NCBI GenBank assembly: GCA_012267415.1
Contig: JAAXGN010000154.1
Location: 1-64,000, forward strand
Direction of reading: 5' to 3'
Length of the DNA: 64,000 bases
From: Candidatus Poribacteria bacterium
GTDB taxonomy: Bacteria; Poribacteria; WGA-4E; WGA-3G
Below, one piece after another: positions 9,416 to 18,800 of the stretch. A model generated the notes under the pieces. That model was not told the origin of the DNA, made no database searches, and worked only from the letters and a program-made list of their open reading frames with translations. Each line of letters opens with the position of its first letter. Position 1 is the first letter of the stretch. The position numbers were made by a program, and so were the translations under genes.

Positions 9416-10165
9416 TCAAAAACCTTTGATTTTGCCCCATCGTGTTGTCAATTTGTCATTAGGTTCAACTGACAGAAACGCCTCAAGTCCATCTCCCAAT
9501 GCTGAAATCTCATTCTCACTTAGATTTCGTGAAAAGATAGCGGCATCATCAATTGCTCCGCCATATCCTTCACCACCTTCACCGCCAAGTCGGTAGGTAG
9601 TATTTGCCCCGCGGGTTTCTTGAAAGTCTGTCTCTATTGCCAACTCACCATTAACATATATCCTATAGTTATTGCCATCACTTTGGACGACAGCATGACT
9701 CCACTCATCCTTTTTGATTTGACCACCATCAGTTTGACATAGAACAGTCCAGCCACCGACTTGTCCCCTCCATGACAATAGACCTTGAACTGAGTTAACA
9801 AAAAAAGTATTGTGCCCAGCATCCCCAGGTAAACTTCGCCATACCTGTTGCCATTCACCACCTTCAAATGTGGGATTTATCCATACAGAAAGCGTAAAAG
9901 GGTCGGTTTTGAAGAGATCTCCATGTAATGATTCAGATACCAACATCTCAACATGTGCGCCAACATCAAGATGAATTGCATCTCCAAATTTACCTTTATC
10001 CCATTTAGAACCCCCTTTTATCACGCCATGGTTTTCGTTTCCAGATGAATCTTCTGCATCCCCATCAAATGAATAGTACGCTACTAAAGCATCTTCTGCA
10101 GTTACACCTAAAATTAAACACATCAGGATTACAGAGCATGTCAAAAAACATAGTAATTGTTTCAT
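9416..10165 (-). CDS. Secreted LamG-domain protein
   Basis: A 249-residue protein with a signal peptide (MKQLL...GVTAED). A LamG domain follows, with LVAYYSFDG, DSSGNENHG, FTLSVWINP, WSHAVVQSDG and YRIYVNGEL. The product is predicted to be extracellular or surface-bound and to bind carbohydrate or protein. The C-terminal tail is DKLTTRWGKIKGF, the motif shared with the other LamG proteins here. AAGGAG lies seven bases before the ATG. A matching sigma70-type promoter lies at 10260-10288. Confidence 0.8.
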   Translation of the reverse strand: MKQLLCFLTCSVILMCLILGVTAEDALVAYYSFDGDAEDSSGNENHGVIKGGSKWDKGKFGDAIHLDVGAHVEMLVSESLHGDLFKTDPFTLSVWINPTFEGGEWQQVWRSLPGDAGHNTFFVNSVQGLLSWRGQVGGWTVLCQTDGGQIKKDEWSHAVVQSDGNNYRIYVNGELAIETDFQETRGANTTYRLGGEGGEGYGGAIDDAAIFSRNLSENEISALGDGLEAFLSVEPNDKLTTRWGKIKGF

Positions 10166-10259
10166 AGTATTTCTCCTTAAATGACTTAGTGAATCTATGT
10201 AGTCTATACATCATTGTGCAATTAGGTACTTAGTTCACATGATTTCTTGTAATGAAACC

Positions 10260-10288
10260 ATTCTAACATACCTAATAAAAAAAGTCAA
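10260..10288 (-). promoter_or_regulatory. Sigma70-type promoter for the LamG gene at 9416
   Basis: On the minus strand TTGACT (10283-10288) is followed after exactly 17 bases by TAGAAT (10260-10265). Transcription would begin about 90 bases before the start codon at 10165. Confidence 0.6.
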
Positions 10289-10349
10289 TTTTTGGAGGGT
10301 GTGGGTGGTATGTAAATTTTTCACCATAGGTGTCAATTTAGTGATGTCC

Positions 10350-10498
10350 CCAGGCCGGTAGGTGCGATATCCTTATCGCACCGAATTAGTTCCAACCAGT
10401 TCATAAGAAAACTTCTTGTAGGATCCGGTGCGATTAGGAAATCGCACCTACCGGCCTGGGGGTAATCAAAATTACCTGATTATTTTTTTAATCTTCAT
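10350..10498. mobile_element. MITE-like element with GGTAGGTGCGAT hairpin core and one family-A end
   Basis: Two arms, CAGGCCGGTAGGTGCGATAT and its complement, pair around a 45-base spacer (10384-10424). The right end continues GGTAATCAAAATTACC and then TTTTTTTAATCTTCAT, the family-A terminal repeat. The matching left terminal repeat is missing. The element at 19584 has the same core with both ends. Confidence 0.65.
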
Positions 10499-10567
10499 AA
10501 TGGCATTCATACCGTTGATTTGAACTCCGATTCCCGACAGGTCGCGATTCGGAGATCGCTCCTACTA
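10499..10567. repeat. Hairpin repeat, partial (GAACTCCGATTCCCGAC type)
   Basis: The block GGCATTCATACCGTTGATTT joined to GAACTCCGATTCCCGAC and TCGCGATTCGGAGATCGCTCCTAC recurs, in opposite orientation, at 53921. The rest of the 10568-10708 gap shows nothing I can name. Confidence 0.5.
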
Positions 10568-10708
10568 GTTCTATCTGCACTTTTCTACAAAAACTTTACA
10601 CACCCGGTGGGGGACGGTTGGCAAGAATATATTTGATATATTAGGTAAAATCATGTACAATTCACATTGATATCTTGGCAAATTCAACGGAAAAAAGAGG
10701 AGGTTATG

Positions 10709-10969
10709 ATGAGAAATTTAGTAGTAACAGAAGAAATTTGGAAAGAAGGTAATATGTACACCGCCTATTGTCCAGAATTAGACGTAGCAAGTTGTGGAAG
10801 GGATATTGAAGAGGCGCGAAAAAACCTTGTTGAGGTTATTGAAATCCAGTTAGAAGAAACAGCAAAACTCGGAACACTTAAGTCTTTTTTAGAAGATGCT
10901 GGTTATGATTTGAGCACTTCACAACTGACCCTTCAACTTGATAAACAAAGCGTGTATTTTACTCTGTGA
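10709..10969 (+). CDS. HicB-like protein, no HicA partner
   Basis: An 86-residue protein with the partial RNase H-like fold of HicB antitoxins: YTAYCPELDVASCGRDIEEARKNLVEVIEIQLE is close to the family core. HicB proteins normally neutralise the HicA mRNA interferase and repress their own operon. No hicA lies on either side; the next gene is convergent and overlaps by 11 bases. It may be a solo regulator or a remnant. The second of two adjacent ATGs (10709) is best placed behind the GGAGG at 10699-10703. Confidence 0.7.
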   Translation: MRNLVVTEEIWKEGNMYTAYCPELDVASCGRDIEEARKNLVEVIEIQLEETAKLGTLKSFLEDAGYDLSTSQLTLQLDKQSVYFTL

Positions 10970-11459
10970 TCGTGTCATCTACAGCATGATCGGAGGTAGT
11001 TTGTTCAATAGGTGTAGTTTCCTGTATGTTCTGTGGAGTCGGCATGGGTTCGTTGAAATCCTCACCTTTGTTTTCTGCCTCAATTCTACGGTCATTCCAA
11101 TTTTTAACCGCAGCATAGTATTTTGCGGCTCCTTTAGCAAGACCTTCGGTTTCCGCTTCCTGAATTCGTTTCTGTTTCTTTTCGCTATACCAATCTGACA
11201 AAAACATAATAAAATCTACAACTCCTATTATTGCGCCAACGATTACCCCGGCAACGGGGATAAAAGTTGAAATATCTTCTATATTTTGTTTCCAAGTCTG
11301 ACCATCTTGAGATGTTAGTAGAATAACATAAGTGTAAACTCCAACGACAACCGTAAGTAAAAATAGTGCGACGCCTGCTTTGTTTTTACGCCAAAAGTTT
11401 CTTACATCTCGTCCAAAACGTTTCGTAATACCCCAAAAACGTCTTATAAAACTTTTCAT
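10959..11459 (-). CDS. Two-span membrane protein of unknown function
   Basis: A 166-residue protein. A basic N-terminus (about 28 residues) precedes a first hydrophobic span near residues 30-50 and a second near residues 68-90. A charged helical tail follows, with many Lys/Glu and a hydrophilic, Pro/Thr-rich end. I do not recognise a family. Its ATG overlaps the stop of the upstream GIY-YIG gene by four bases (ATGA), so the two are translationally coupled and probably act together. Its 3' end overlaps the convergent HicB gene by 11 bases. Confidence 0.6.
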   Translation of the reverse strand: MKSFIRRFWGITKRFGRDVRNFWRKNKAGVALFLLTVVVGVYTYVILLTSQDGQTWKQNIEDISTFIPVAGVIVGAIIGVVDFIMFLSDWYSEKKQKRIQEAETEGLAKGAAKYYAAVKNWNDRRIEAENKGEDFNEPMPTPQNIQETTPIEQTTSDHAVDDTITE

Positions 11460-11800
11460 TCAAATCTCTTATTGAGGGGTGGTTTATATTTCTGGATTAG
11501 GTCATTTTCAATTCTATTTCGTTCTCCATCGTTTAGTTCTTGGTAAACACTTACACAATTGCCTCCATTTCGTAGAACAGCTTCCCACTTATGATGAAAT
11601 CTTGTGAGTCTGCGCGGAAGCGAATTCGTATTCCCGATGTACAATAGATTATGTGTGGCATCCGCGCGGGAATTTATCTCGCGTTTTGTGAAGATGTAAA
11701 CGGCACCAATATCTTTGAATTCTGTGCCGATTGGGTAAACTTGAAAAATATATTGCTTTCTAGAAGCACCATAAAAAGCAAAGTCTTCTATTTTTGCCAT
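11456..11800 (-). CDS. GIY-YIG nuclease-like protein
   Basis: A 114-residue, single-domain protein. GAVYIF stands in the place of the GIY strand, LLYIGNTNSLPRRL in the place of YIG with the following arginine, and IENDLIQKYKPPLNKRF provides the conserved Glu and the typical PxxN end. Such small proteins cleave DNA as structure-specific or homing-type nucleases, although many are uncharacterised. It overlaps the following membrane-protein gene by four bases. The GIY motif is degenerate (AVY), so activity is not certain. Confidence 0.65.
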   Translation of the reverse strand: MAKIEDFAFYGASRKQYIFQVYPIGTEFKDIGAVYIFTKREINSRADATHNLLYIGNTNSLPRRLTRFHHKWEAVLRNGGNCVSVYQELNDGERNRIENDLIQKYKPPLNKRFE

Positions 11801-11882
11801 TATGATATACCTTTAATTATTTTTATTTATGACTTGGTTTCACACCTTTTTTCACATCGCTTGCCCGATTTCACTCGGTAAT

Positions 11883-11921
11883 GGTAGAGGCGCGTCAAGC
11901 GACGCGATGAGATTCTCTACC
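11883..11921. repeat. Inverted repeat upstream of the GIY-YIG gene
   Basis: GGTAGAG...GCGTC and GACGC...CTCTACC form an imperfect stem with loop AAGC. It lies between the divergent GIY-YIG and mod genes. A role as operator or terminator is possible but not shown. Confidence 0.35.
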
Positions 11922-11987
11922 AACGATGTTAGATTATTATATCATAGTTTATTGACTACAACAAGTTAATGTTATCTACACTTTTTC

Positions 11988-12016
11988 TTGACATCATACC
12001 AAAATCATGCTACACT
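11988..12016 (+). promoter_or_regulatory. Sigma70-type promoter for the type III restriction-modification locus
   Basis: TTGACA (11988-11993) and TACACT (12011-12016) are separated by exactly 17 bases. Transcription would start near 12023, about 30 bases before the mod ATG. Confidence 0.7.
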
Positions 12017-12053
12017 AAACAAAACTTAATATCATTGGTAAGAGTCCCACTCT

Positions 12054-15000
12054 ATGCAACAAGACCAAAACAACATCTCAGAATCCTTTGTAAAACTACA
12101 GAAATTACTTGAAAAACTTTTCCGCGCAGACGCAGCAGACCTTGACTTTGGTATCTACCGTATTATAAACCAACGGCGTAAACTAATTGAGGATTTTATT
12201 GACGAAGAACTCCCCGCAGAAATAAACAAAGTGCTTGATACAAATGCCGAAATTGAATCTGATCGTGAAGAAATTGAAAGTCTTGCAAAAGACATCCTCC
12301 AAACTCTCGGTGATAATGTTTTAGATGCAGATGGAAATCTGATTAACGAAACATATAAAGATGCACTTGTTGTTAAGAAATATCTTGAAGCGAAAGAAAA
12401 TCTCGGATCCCCGCAAACCCGTGACCAACGTGAAGATGTTGTTTATAACCACCTATACACGTTCTTCTCCCGCTATTACGACAACGGTGACTTTATCCCG
12501 CGTAGACGTTACTCACAAACTGAACGTTACGCTATTCCATATAACGGTGAGGAAATCTATCTCCATTGGGCAAACCGAGATCAGTATTATGTGAAGACTG
12601 GTGAACACTTCTCCGATTATCGTTTTAAATCCCATGATTTTACCGTTATCTTTAACCTCCGAGATGTAGATATAGAAAAAGACAACGTTAAAGGTGCAAA
12701 ACGTTTCTTTATACCATTATCTGCCGAGACAAACTATGATCCAGAAGCCGATGAGGTATGCATCCCATTTGAATATCGACCACTTACTGATAAAGAGAAA
12801 TCCGACTACGGCACCCGCGACCAACAAGACAAAATTATTGATGCTGCTGAGCGAGAAATTATAGAACAATTGGGCAACTACTACGAAATCCAAAGCGAAC
12901 TTGGACATGAAAAAGACGAAGTAACACTTCTCAAAAAACATCTCCGCACCTACATCCGGTCAAACACTGCAGACTTCTTCATTCACAAAGACCTAAGAAA
13001 GTTTCTCAACCGTGAGCTTGATGTCTTTATCAAAAACGAAGTCCTACCTTTATCCTCCCTTATTTTTGAGGACACTAATTTACAAGAGGATAATTTACCC
13101 AGAGTCGGTTGGATTGAAACCGCTAAACTCGTTCATTCCATCGCCACCAAAATCATTGACTTTCTCTCACACATTGAAGAATTCCAAAAACGTCTCTGGC
13201 TGAAAAAGAAGTTTGTCCTCTCAACCGAATTCTGCCTAACACTCGACCGTGTTCCCGAAAAATTTTACCCAGAAATTGCTCAGAACACTGCACAACTTGA
13301 AGAGTGGAAGGCCCTTTTTGCTATTCACGAAATAGACGGTAAACTTATTGGTACCGACTACACAGAACCACTTTCCGTTGACTTCCTTAAAGAAAATCCG
13401 AATTTCGTTTTGGATACCTGCCACTTTAATTCTGAATTCAAGGATTGCCTCTTGGCACATTTTGGTGATCTGGACAATAAGGTAGATGGCTTGCTAATTC
13501 ACGGTGAGAACTTTCAAGCATTAAATCTGCTAACCAAGAAAAACCAAGAATCTATAAAAGCCATCTATATTGACCCGCCTTATAATACTGATGCCTCAGC
13601 AATTCTATATAAGAACAATTACAAAGATTCATCATGGATGTCGCTAATGGCAGATCGGATTTCTGTCTCACGCGAACTACTAACTGACAACGGTATTTTC
13701 TGCGCTGCAATTGACGACGTAGAAGCTGCTAATTTACGGCAGCTACTTCAAAATCTCTTTGGAAAAGAAAATGAATTAGGAATTGCTTCAGTATGTTCAA
13801 ATCCAGCAGGACGTCAAAGACCTACAGGCTTTGCTCCTGCCCATGAATATGCGATGTTCTTTAGGCTAACGACTGCAGGCCAAATTGGTCGTCTTGAAAG
13901 GACAGAAGAGCAACTTAAAAACGCAGAAATTGATGCACAGGGCCGATATTTCACTTGGAAAGGGCTTAGAAGTGGTGGCGGTCCAAACGCTTTTCGAGTC
14001 GCACGTCCCCGTTTATTCTATCCTCTATTTGTTAAGAATGAACTAATCCGAATTCCGCAAATGGAATGGGAGGAGGAAAACCGACAATGGAATCTCGTGG
14101 AATCACCAGGTCCTGACGAAGCAAAGGTATTACCAATCAAACCAGACGGTGAAGAGATGACATGGGGATATGGAGTTGAAACGCTACAAGAAAAGTTGTC
14201 GGAAACTATCGCAAGAACTGATAGACATGGTAATATTCGAATTGCAATTAAACGATATCTAAATGAGGAAGGAATGCTACCCAAGACATGGTGGGGCAAA
14301 ACAGAATACTCATCAACACATTATGGCACTATATTTTTAACAAATATGCTAGGCGATAGTCTTGCGTTCATGTTTCCGAAGTCTATCCATCTTGTTGAGG
14401 ATTGCCTACGTGTTTCTTCTCTCGGAATAAATGATACTGTGCTTGATTACTTCGGAGGCTCAGGCACTACTGCCCACGCTACTATCAATCTTAATCGTGA
14501 AGATCAAGGTAAACGCAAATACATCCTTATAGAAATGGGACATCATTTTGATACCGCACTTATGCCACGTATCAAGAAAGCAATTTACGCCGAAGAATGG
14601 AAAGATGCCAAACCTGTCTCCCGTGAGAGTCGCCTCCCTCACTTATTCAAATACCAACGTATTGAATCTTATGAAGACACCCTCAACAACATAGAATTCA
14701 ACGAACCCGAACATCAGAATCTGTTAATGGACGAACACCAATTGAATTACATACTGGAAAGCGACACTAAGGAAAGTCCAGCATTCCTAAACATCTCTAA
14801 ACTTCAAAACCCGTTCAGTTATCAACTCAAGATCGTCAAAGATATGCAGACACAGAAACAGGATATAGATTTACCTGAAACATTCAATTATCTGATCGGT
14901 TTATCAGTCCAGAATCGTCGGTGCCTGTACGACGATGGCAAACGTTACCTTGTCTATAAAGGCACAGTTGAGCAAAAAACTGTCGTTGTTATCTGGCGTG

Positions 15001-15161
15001 AAACTGCTGGGTGGGAACAAGAGGATTATGAACGTGATTACAACTTCATTCAGGAGCATCAACTAATAGAAGGTGCAGCAGAAGTGTATGTTAACACAGA
15101 TAGCAATATTCCAGAGGCAAAATCTTTAGATCCGCTTTTCAAAAGATTGATGTTTCAGTAA
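12054..15161 (+). CDS. mod: Type III restriction-modification system methyltransferase (Mod)
   Basis: A 1035-residue protein. The DNA amino-methyltransferase core has motif IV DPPY at residues 507-510 and the AdoMet-binding motif I DYFGGSG at 798-804, the order expected for beta-class N6-adenine enzymes such as Mod. A charged N-terminal region of about 470 residues precedes the core, and a C-terminal extension of about 170 follows. It would methylate an asymmetric site and supply sequence recognition to Res, encoded at 15867. The target-recognition region probably lies between the two motifs. The locus has its own promoter. Confidence 0.85.
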   Translation: MQQDQNNISESFVKLQKLLEKLFRADAADLDFGIYRIINQRRKLIEDFIDEELPAEINKVLDTNAEIESDREEIESLAKDILQTLGDNVLDADGNLINETYKDALVVKKYLEAKENLGSPQTRDQREDVVYNHLYTFFSRYYDNGDFIPRRRYSQTERYAIPYNGEEIYLHWANRDQYYVKTGEHFSDYRFKSHDFTVIFNLRDVDIEKDNVKGAKRFFIPLSAETNYDPEADEVCIPFEYRPLTDKEKSDYGTRDQQDKIIDAAEREIIEQLGNYYEIQSELGHEKDEVTLLKKHLRTYIRSNTADFFIHKDLRKFLNRELDVFIKNEVLPLSSLIFEDTNLQEDNLPRVGWIETAKLVHSIATKIIDFLSHIEEFQKRLWLKKKFVLSTEFCLTLDRVPEKFYPEIAQNTAQLEEWKALFAIHEIDGKLIGTDYTEPLSVDFLKENPNFVLDTCHFNSEFKDCLLAHFGDLDNKVDGLLIHGENFQALNLLTKKNQESIKAIYIDPPYNTDASAILYKNNYKDSSWMSLMADRISVSRELLTDNGIFCAAIDDVEAANLRQLLQNLFGKENELGIASVCSNPAGRQRPTGFAPAHEYAMFFRLTTAGQIGRLERTEEQLKNAEIDAQGRYFTWKGLRSGGGPNAFRVARPRLFYPLFVKNELIRIPQMEWEEENRQWNLVESPGPDEAKVLPIKPDGEEMTWGYGVETLQEKLSETIARTDRHGNIRIAIKRYLNEEGMLPKTWWGKTEYSSTHYGTIFLTNMLGDSLAFMFPKSIHLVEDCLRVSSLGINDTVLDYFGGSGTTAHATINLNREDQGKRKYILIEMGHHFDTALMPRIKKAIYAEEWKDAKPVSRESRLPHLFKYQRIESYEDTLNNIEFNEPEHQNLLMDEHQLNYILESDTKESPAFLNISKLQNPFSYQLKIVKDMQTQKQDIDLPETFNYLIGLSVQNRRCLYDDGKRYLVYKGTVEQKTVVVIWRETAGWEQEDYERDYNFIQEHQLIEGAAEVYVNTDSNIPEAKSLDPLFKRLMFQ

Positions 15162-15185
15162 GAATAGTACTGATTAATGTTTTTC

Positions 15186-15214
15186 TTGACAAACAAAATA
15201 TCGTAAGTTATTAT
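15186..15214 (+). promoter_or_regulatory. Sigma70-type promoter inside the restriction-modification locus
   Basis: TTGACA (15186-15191) and TATTAT (15209-15214) are separated by exactly 17 bases. The predicted start, near 15221, is only about seven bases before the ATG at 15228, which has no ribosome binding site. The message would be leaderless or nearly so. Confidence 0.65.
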
Positions 15215-15227
15215 TAAATTGAGCTCA

Positions 15228-15836
15228 ATGCTTTACAAGAAACGGCATCGGATTGTGGCGATATTTTATAAAGGGGCAGGAATTGGCACTTATTGGCATA
15301 TTAACGATGCGAGACAGACAGGGTTCATTGCACGGGCACCGCAAATGCAGCCTACCCCGGATCAGTTAATGCTCCATATTGCCAGAGGAACAGTGAACAG
15401 TCCGTTTATCTCACTGACGCGCTCCTACGGAATCGCGCTAAATTATGCTAAATTTTATGGAAAAGAAATTTCTTCACCACAAAATCCAGCGTTCGTTTAT
15501 GAAATAGAGATAAATGAACCGATCCCTTCAGGGCTTAAAATTATTGATCCAATCAAGGAGGTTGCACCTGTTTTACCACTACCTCTCGGTATAAATCCGC
15601 CATACCAGCATGATGGCGGTCCCGATTTCCTGTTAGGCATTGTTGACCCAACAAATATGGGAGAGTATCTAACACAACATGCACCGCAGCCACCCGACAG
15701 TGGAGGCACACCGAGAACGCCTAATCTCACAATTGATTTAGAAACGCTTGTGAGAACACTACGGGACGCGGAGATCCTTGCAGAAGGCACAATACCTGCT
15801 GACTGTGTTAAACATAAATTTAAGGTGAGTGATTGA
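15228..15836 (+). CDS. ADP-ribosyltransferase-like protein between mod and res
   Basis: A 202-residue protein. YKGAGIGTYWHINDARQTGF, then SPFISLTRSYGIALNYAKF, then VYEIEI follow the layout of ADP-ribosyltransferase-fold proteins: an aromatic-basic-Gly strand, an S-x-S/T motif, and a final strand with Glu. I cannot confirm a catalytic Glu. The gene sits between mod and res with its own strong promoter and a leaderless-type start, so it is independently expressed. It could be a toxin or regulator tied to the restriction system; this is inference. It might instead be an unrelated passenger. Confidence 0.5.
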   Translation: MLYKKRHRIVAIFYKGAGIGTYWHINDARQTGFIARAPQMQPTPDQLMLHIARGTVNSPFISLTRSYGIALNYAKFYGKEISSPQNPAFVYEIEINEPIPSGLKIIDPIKEVAPVLPLPLGINPPYQHDGGPDFLLGIVDPTNMGEYLTQHAPQPPDSGGTPRTPNLTIDLETLVRTLRDAEILAEGTIPADCVKHKFKVSD

Positions 15837-15866
15837 AATTTCGCACAGAAATAGGAGAAATCGTCC

Positions 15867-18800
15867 ATGTCCAAAAATCAAACACCGTCCATCAAAATGG
15901 CCCCATACAAAATCCAGACTGTTTCCCTCCGTCGACTTGTATCTGACAGTAAATTAATAAAGTTTTTGAGAGTAGAAGTCCCTTACAGAGAGCCTTATGG
16001 GAGAATCCCATTTGCGCGAGTTCTGTACGCATTTAATGGTAGTGAACAAGAAAAGGCGGTTCCGATAGATCTTGATAAGGGTGCGTTCAGTGATAGTAGT
16101 TTTGAGAACGCATTTGAGGATGAACAACTCGAAAAGATGTTTCGTGAAATTGCCCCTCAAGTTTTTCGTAATGCTGCGCCACAAATCGTAAAAACAGTGA
16201 GCAAAGCTGCCACTTCTCGACAGTTAAAGTACACAAAAAATATGCCTAGCAAAAATACAACACACAAACTTGATAACCACCTCACACTCCACGGATGGCT
16301 GAACGGTCATTTTGGTTACAAGACCGCGCGCGACCTCCTTAACGACGCGAAGAACGAAGAGGAAGGATTTAACCCAGATGGACACTCTCCAGTCTGTGAA
16401 TTTCTTATCTCTCGCGCAGATCCAGATTCGCCGATTGCGGAAGCACTGCCAACCTACGACGCGAACATCAAACGACACTTAGCTGCGATAAACAAAAAAC
16501 GGACACAACCAATTGTCCTTCGCTATTTCCAGTACCTTGCCCTACTCTACACAGAAATCTTTTTGGATTGGAAATTCAACAAACCCGCTGAACTCTTGCG
16601 TCAACTCAATGATTTTGTTCGAACCCGCAACGATGCGCGAGCCCCTAGTGATTCAATGGATACAGCCTTCAAAGATGCTGACGTTGAAAAACTTGCATTT
16701 TGGATGGCAACGGGTGCAGGTAAAACCCTCATCATGCACATCAACTACCATCAGTATCTCCACTACTGCCAAGAAAAGTTAGACCACATTGTGCTTATCA
16801 CACCGAACGAGGGATTAAGTGATCAGCACATGCGCGAATTAGAAAAATCGGACATCCGATCCAAACGGTTTAACGTTGAAGGGAATCGTCTCGCGCATGC
16901 ACACGACACTATGCAAGTCATCGAAATTACAAAGTTAGTAGAAGAAAAAACAGGTGGTGGGGTTAGCGTGCCTGTTGAAGCTTTTGAAGGTAATAATCTC
17001 ATTTTTGTAGATGAAGGACATAAAGGCAGTGGTGGTAAAGTCTGGCGTGAATACCGAGAAGCACTCGCTGAAACGGGTTTCACTTTTGAATACAGCGCAA
17101 CATTCGGACAGGCACTTGCCGCAGCAAAAAATACCGACCTTGTTGACGAATACAGTAAAGCCATCGTATTTGACTACTCTTACCGATATTTCTACGGCGA
17201 TGGATACGGCAAAAACTTTCGTATCCTTAACGTCAAGCATGACGACGCGACCCAAACAGAGATGCTACTTTTAGGCAATCTCCTGAGTTTCTATGAACAG
17301 AAACGATATTTCAGTCAAAACACTGAAGCAGTGCGTGACTACGGTTTAGACTCGCCACTATGGGCATTTGTCGGTAGTAGGGTGAATGCCGTTTATACTG
17401 AAAACAAACAATCGCGTTCCGATGTCCTAAATGTTATCCGCTTTCTGCACCAGTTCTTGAAAAATGAAAAAGGTTGGGCAACCGATACTATTGAGAAAAT
17501 CATTAACAACGATTCCGGATTAAAAGATGACTACGGTAGCGATGTTTTTTACAATCGTCTCGGCTATCTTAAAGAATCCGAAGATACACCAGCGCAAATT
17601 TACAACGCTATTCTCAAAGAGATATTTCATACAGACTCAAGTGGGGAATTGCACCTGTGTGACATTCGAAACGCCCCAGGTGAAATCGCTTTGAAAACAA
17701 CACACGGTAGTAAGGAATTCGGACTAATTTACATTGGCGACACCTCTGCCTTCAAAAAACTTGTTGAAAATGACGATGCAGGTATTAAAACAGATTCTGA
17801 AGATGTTCTCACCGAGAGTCTCTTTAACGACATAAACACCTTTGACAGTCCAATTAATATCCTCATTGGTGCGAAAAAGTTCATTGAAGGGTGGGACAGT
17901 TGGCGTGTCACCGCTATGGGACTATTGAACATTGGTAAGCAGGAAGGTTCTCAGATTATTCAACTTTTCGGTAGAGGAGTTCGGCTTCGTGGCAAGGATA
18001 TGTGTCTCAAACGTAGTAGTGCTATTGATGGTGAACATCCGCCTAACCTACCGCTCTTGGAGACGCTCAACATCTTTGCAGTCCGTGCTAATTTCATGGT
18101 GCAATTCCGAGATTACCTCATGCGTGAAGGTGTTCCGCACGAGGAACCGGTCCAAGTGGAATTACCCATCAGGACCAACATGAATTACCTTGCGAATCAA
18201 CTTTTTGTTCCAAAAGTGTTGGATTATAACGAAGCTGCCAAAGGGAAGTGTGTCCTGCTTGACGCAAATCCAGCTGCTATTATTACCCATACGACTCAAA
18301 GCATAGAGATTATTGGCAGTAGTTCACAAAGTGGTATCAAAGGCGATCGCGCAGATGCGGCACTTCAAACTCATATTGAAGATAAGTATTTGCAACTGAT
18401 AGATTGGGAAGACATTTACCTTCAACTTCTTGAATACAAGCAGGAAAAACAATTTCATAATCTGATCTTTAACACCGAGATTCTCAAGCAGATACTTAAT
18501 CCAAACGAAGGTTTATATGAACTTTATATCATGGATGAGTCTGAAGTTATGCCGAAATCATTTGCTGAATTGGAACGGTTAGAGGATTTAGTGCTAATAC
18601 TTCTCCGCAAATACATTTCCAAATACTACCGCATCATTCAGAAACGTTGGAATGATGAAGCAGTGCGTTTGGATCAGTTGAATAAAAAGGACCCCAACTT
18701 CACCAATTGGAAGGTTTCCATCCCTCAAGAAGATGCAAGCGATCTTGAACTACAAATAGAACATCTCATTGAAAATGGCGATATATACGGACCTGATTTA

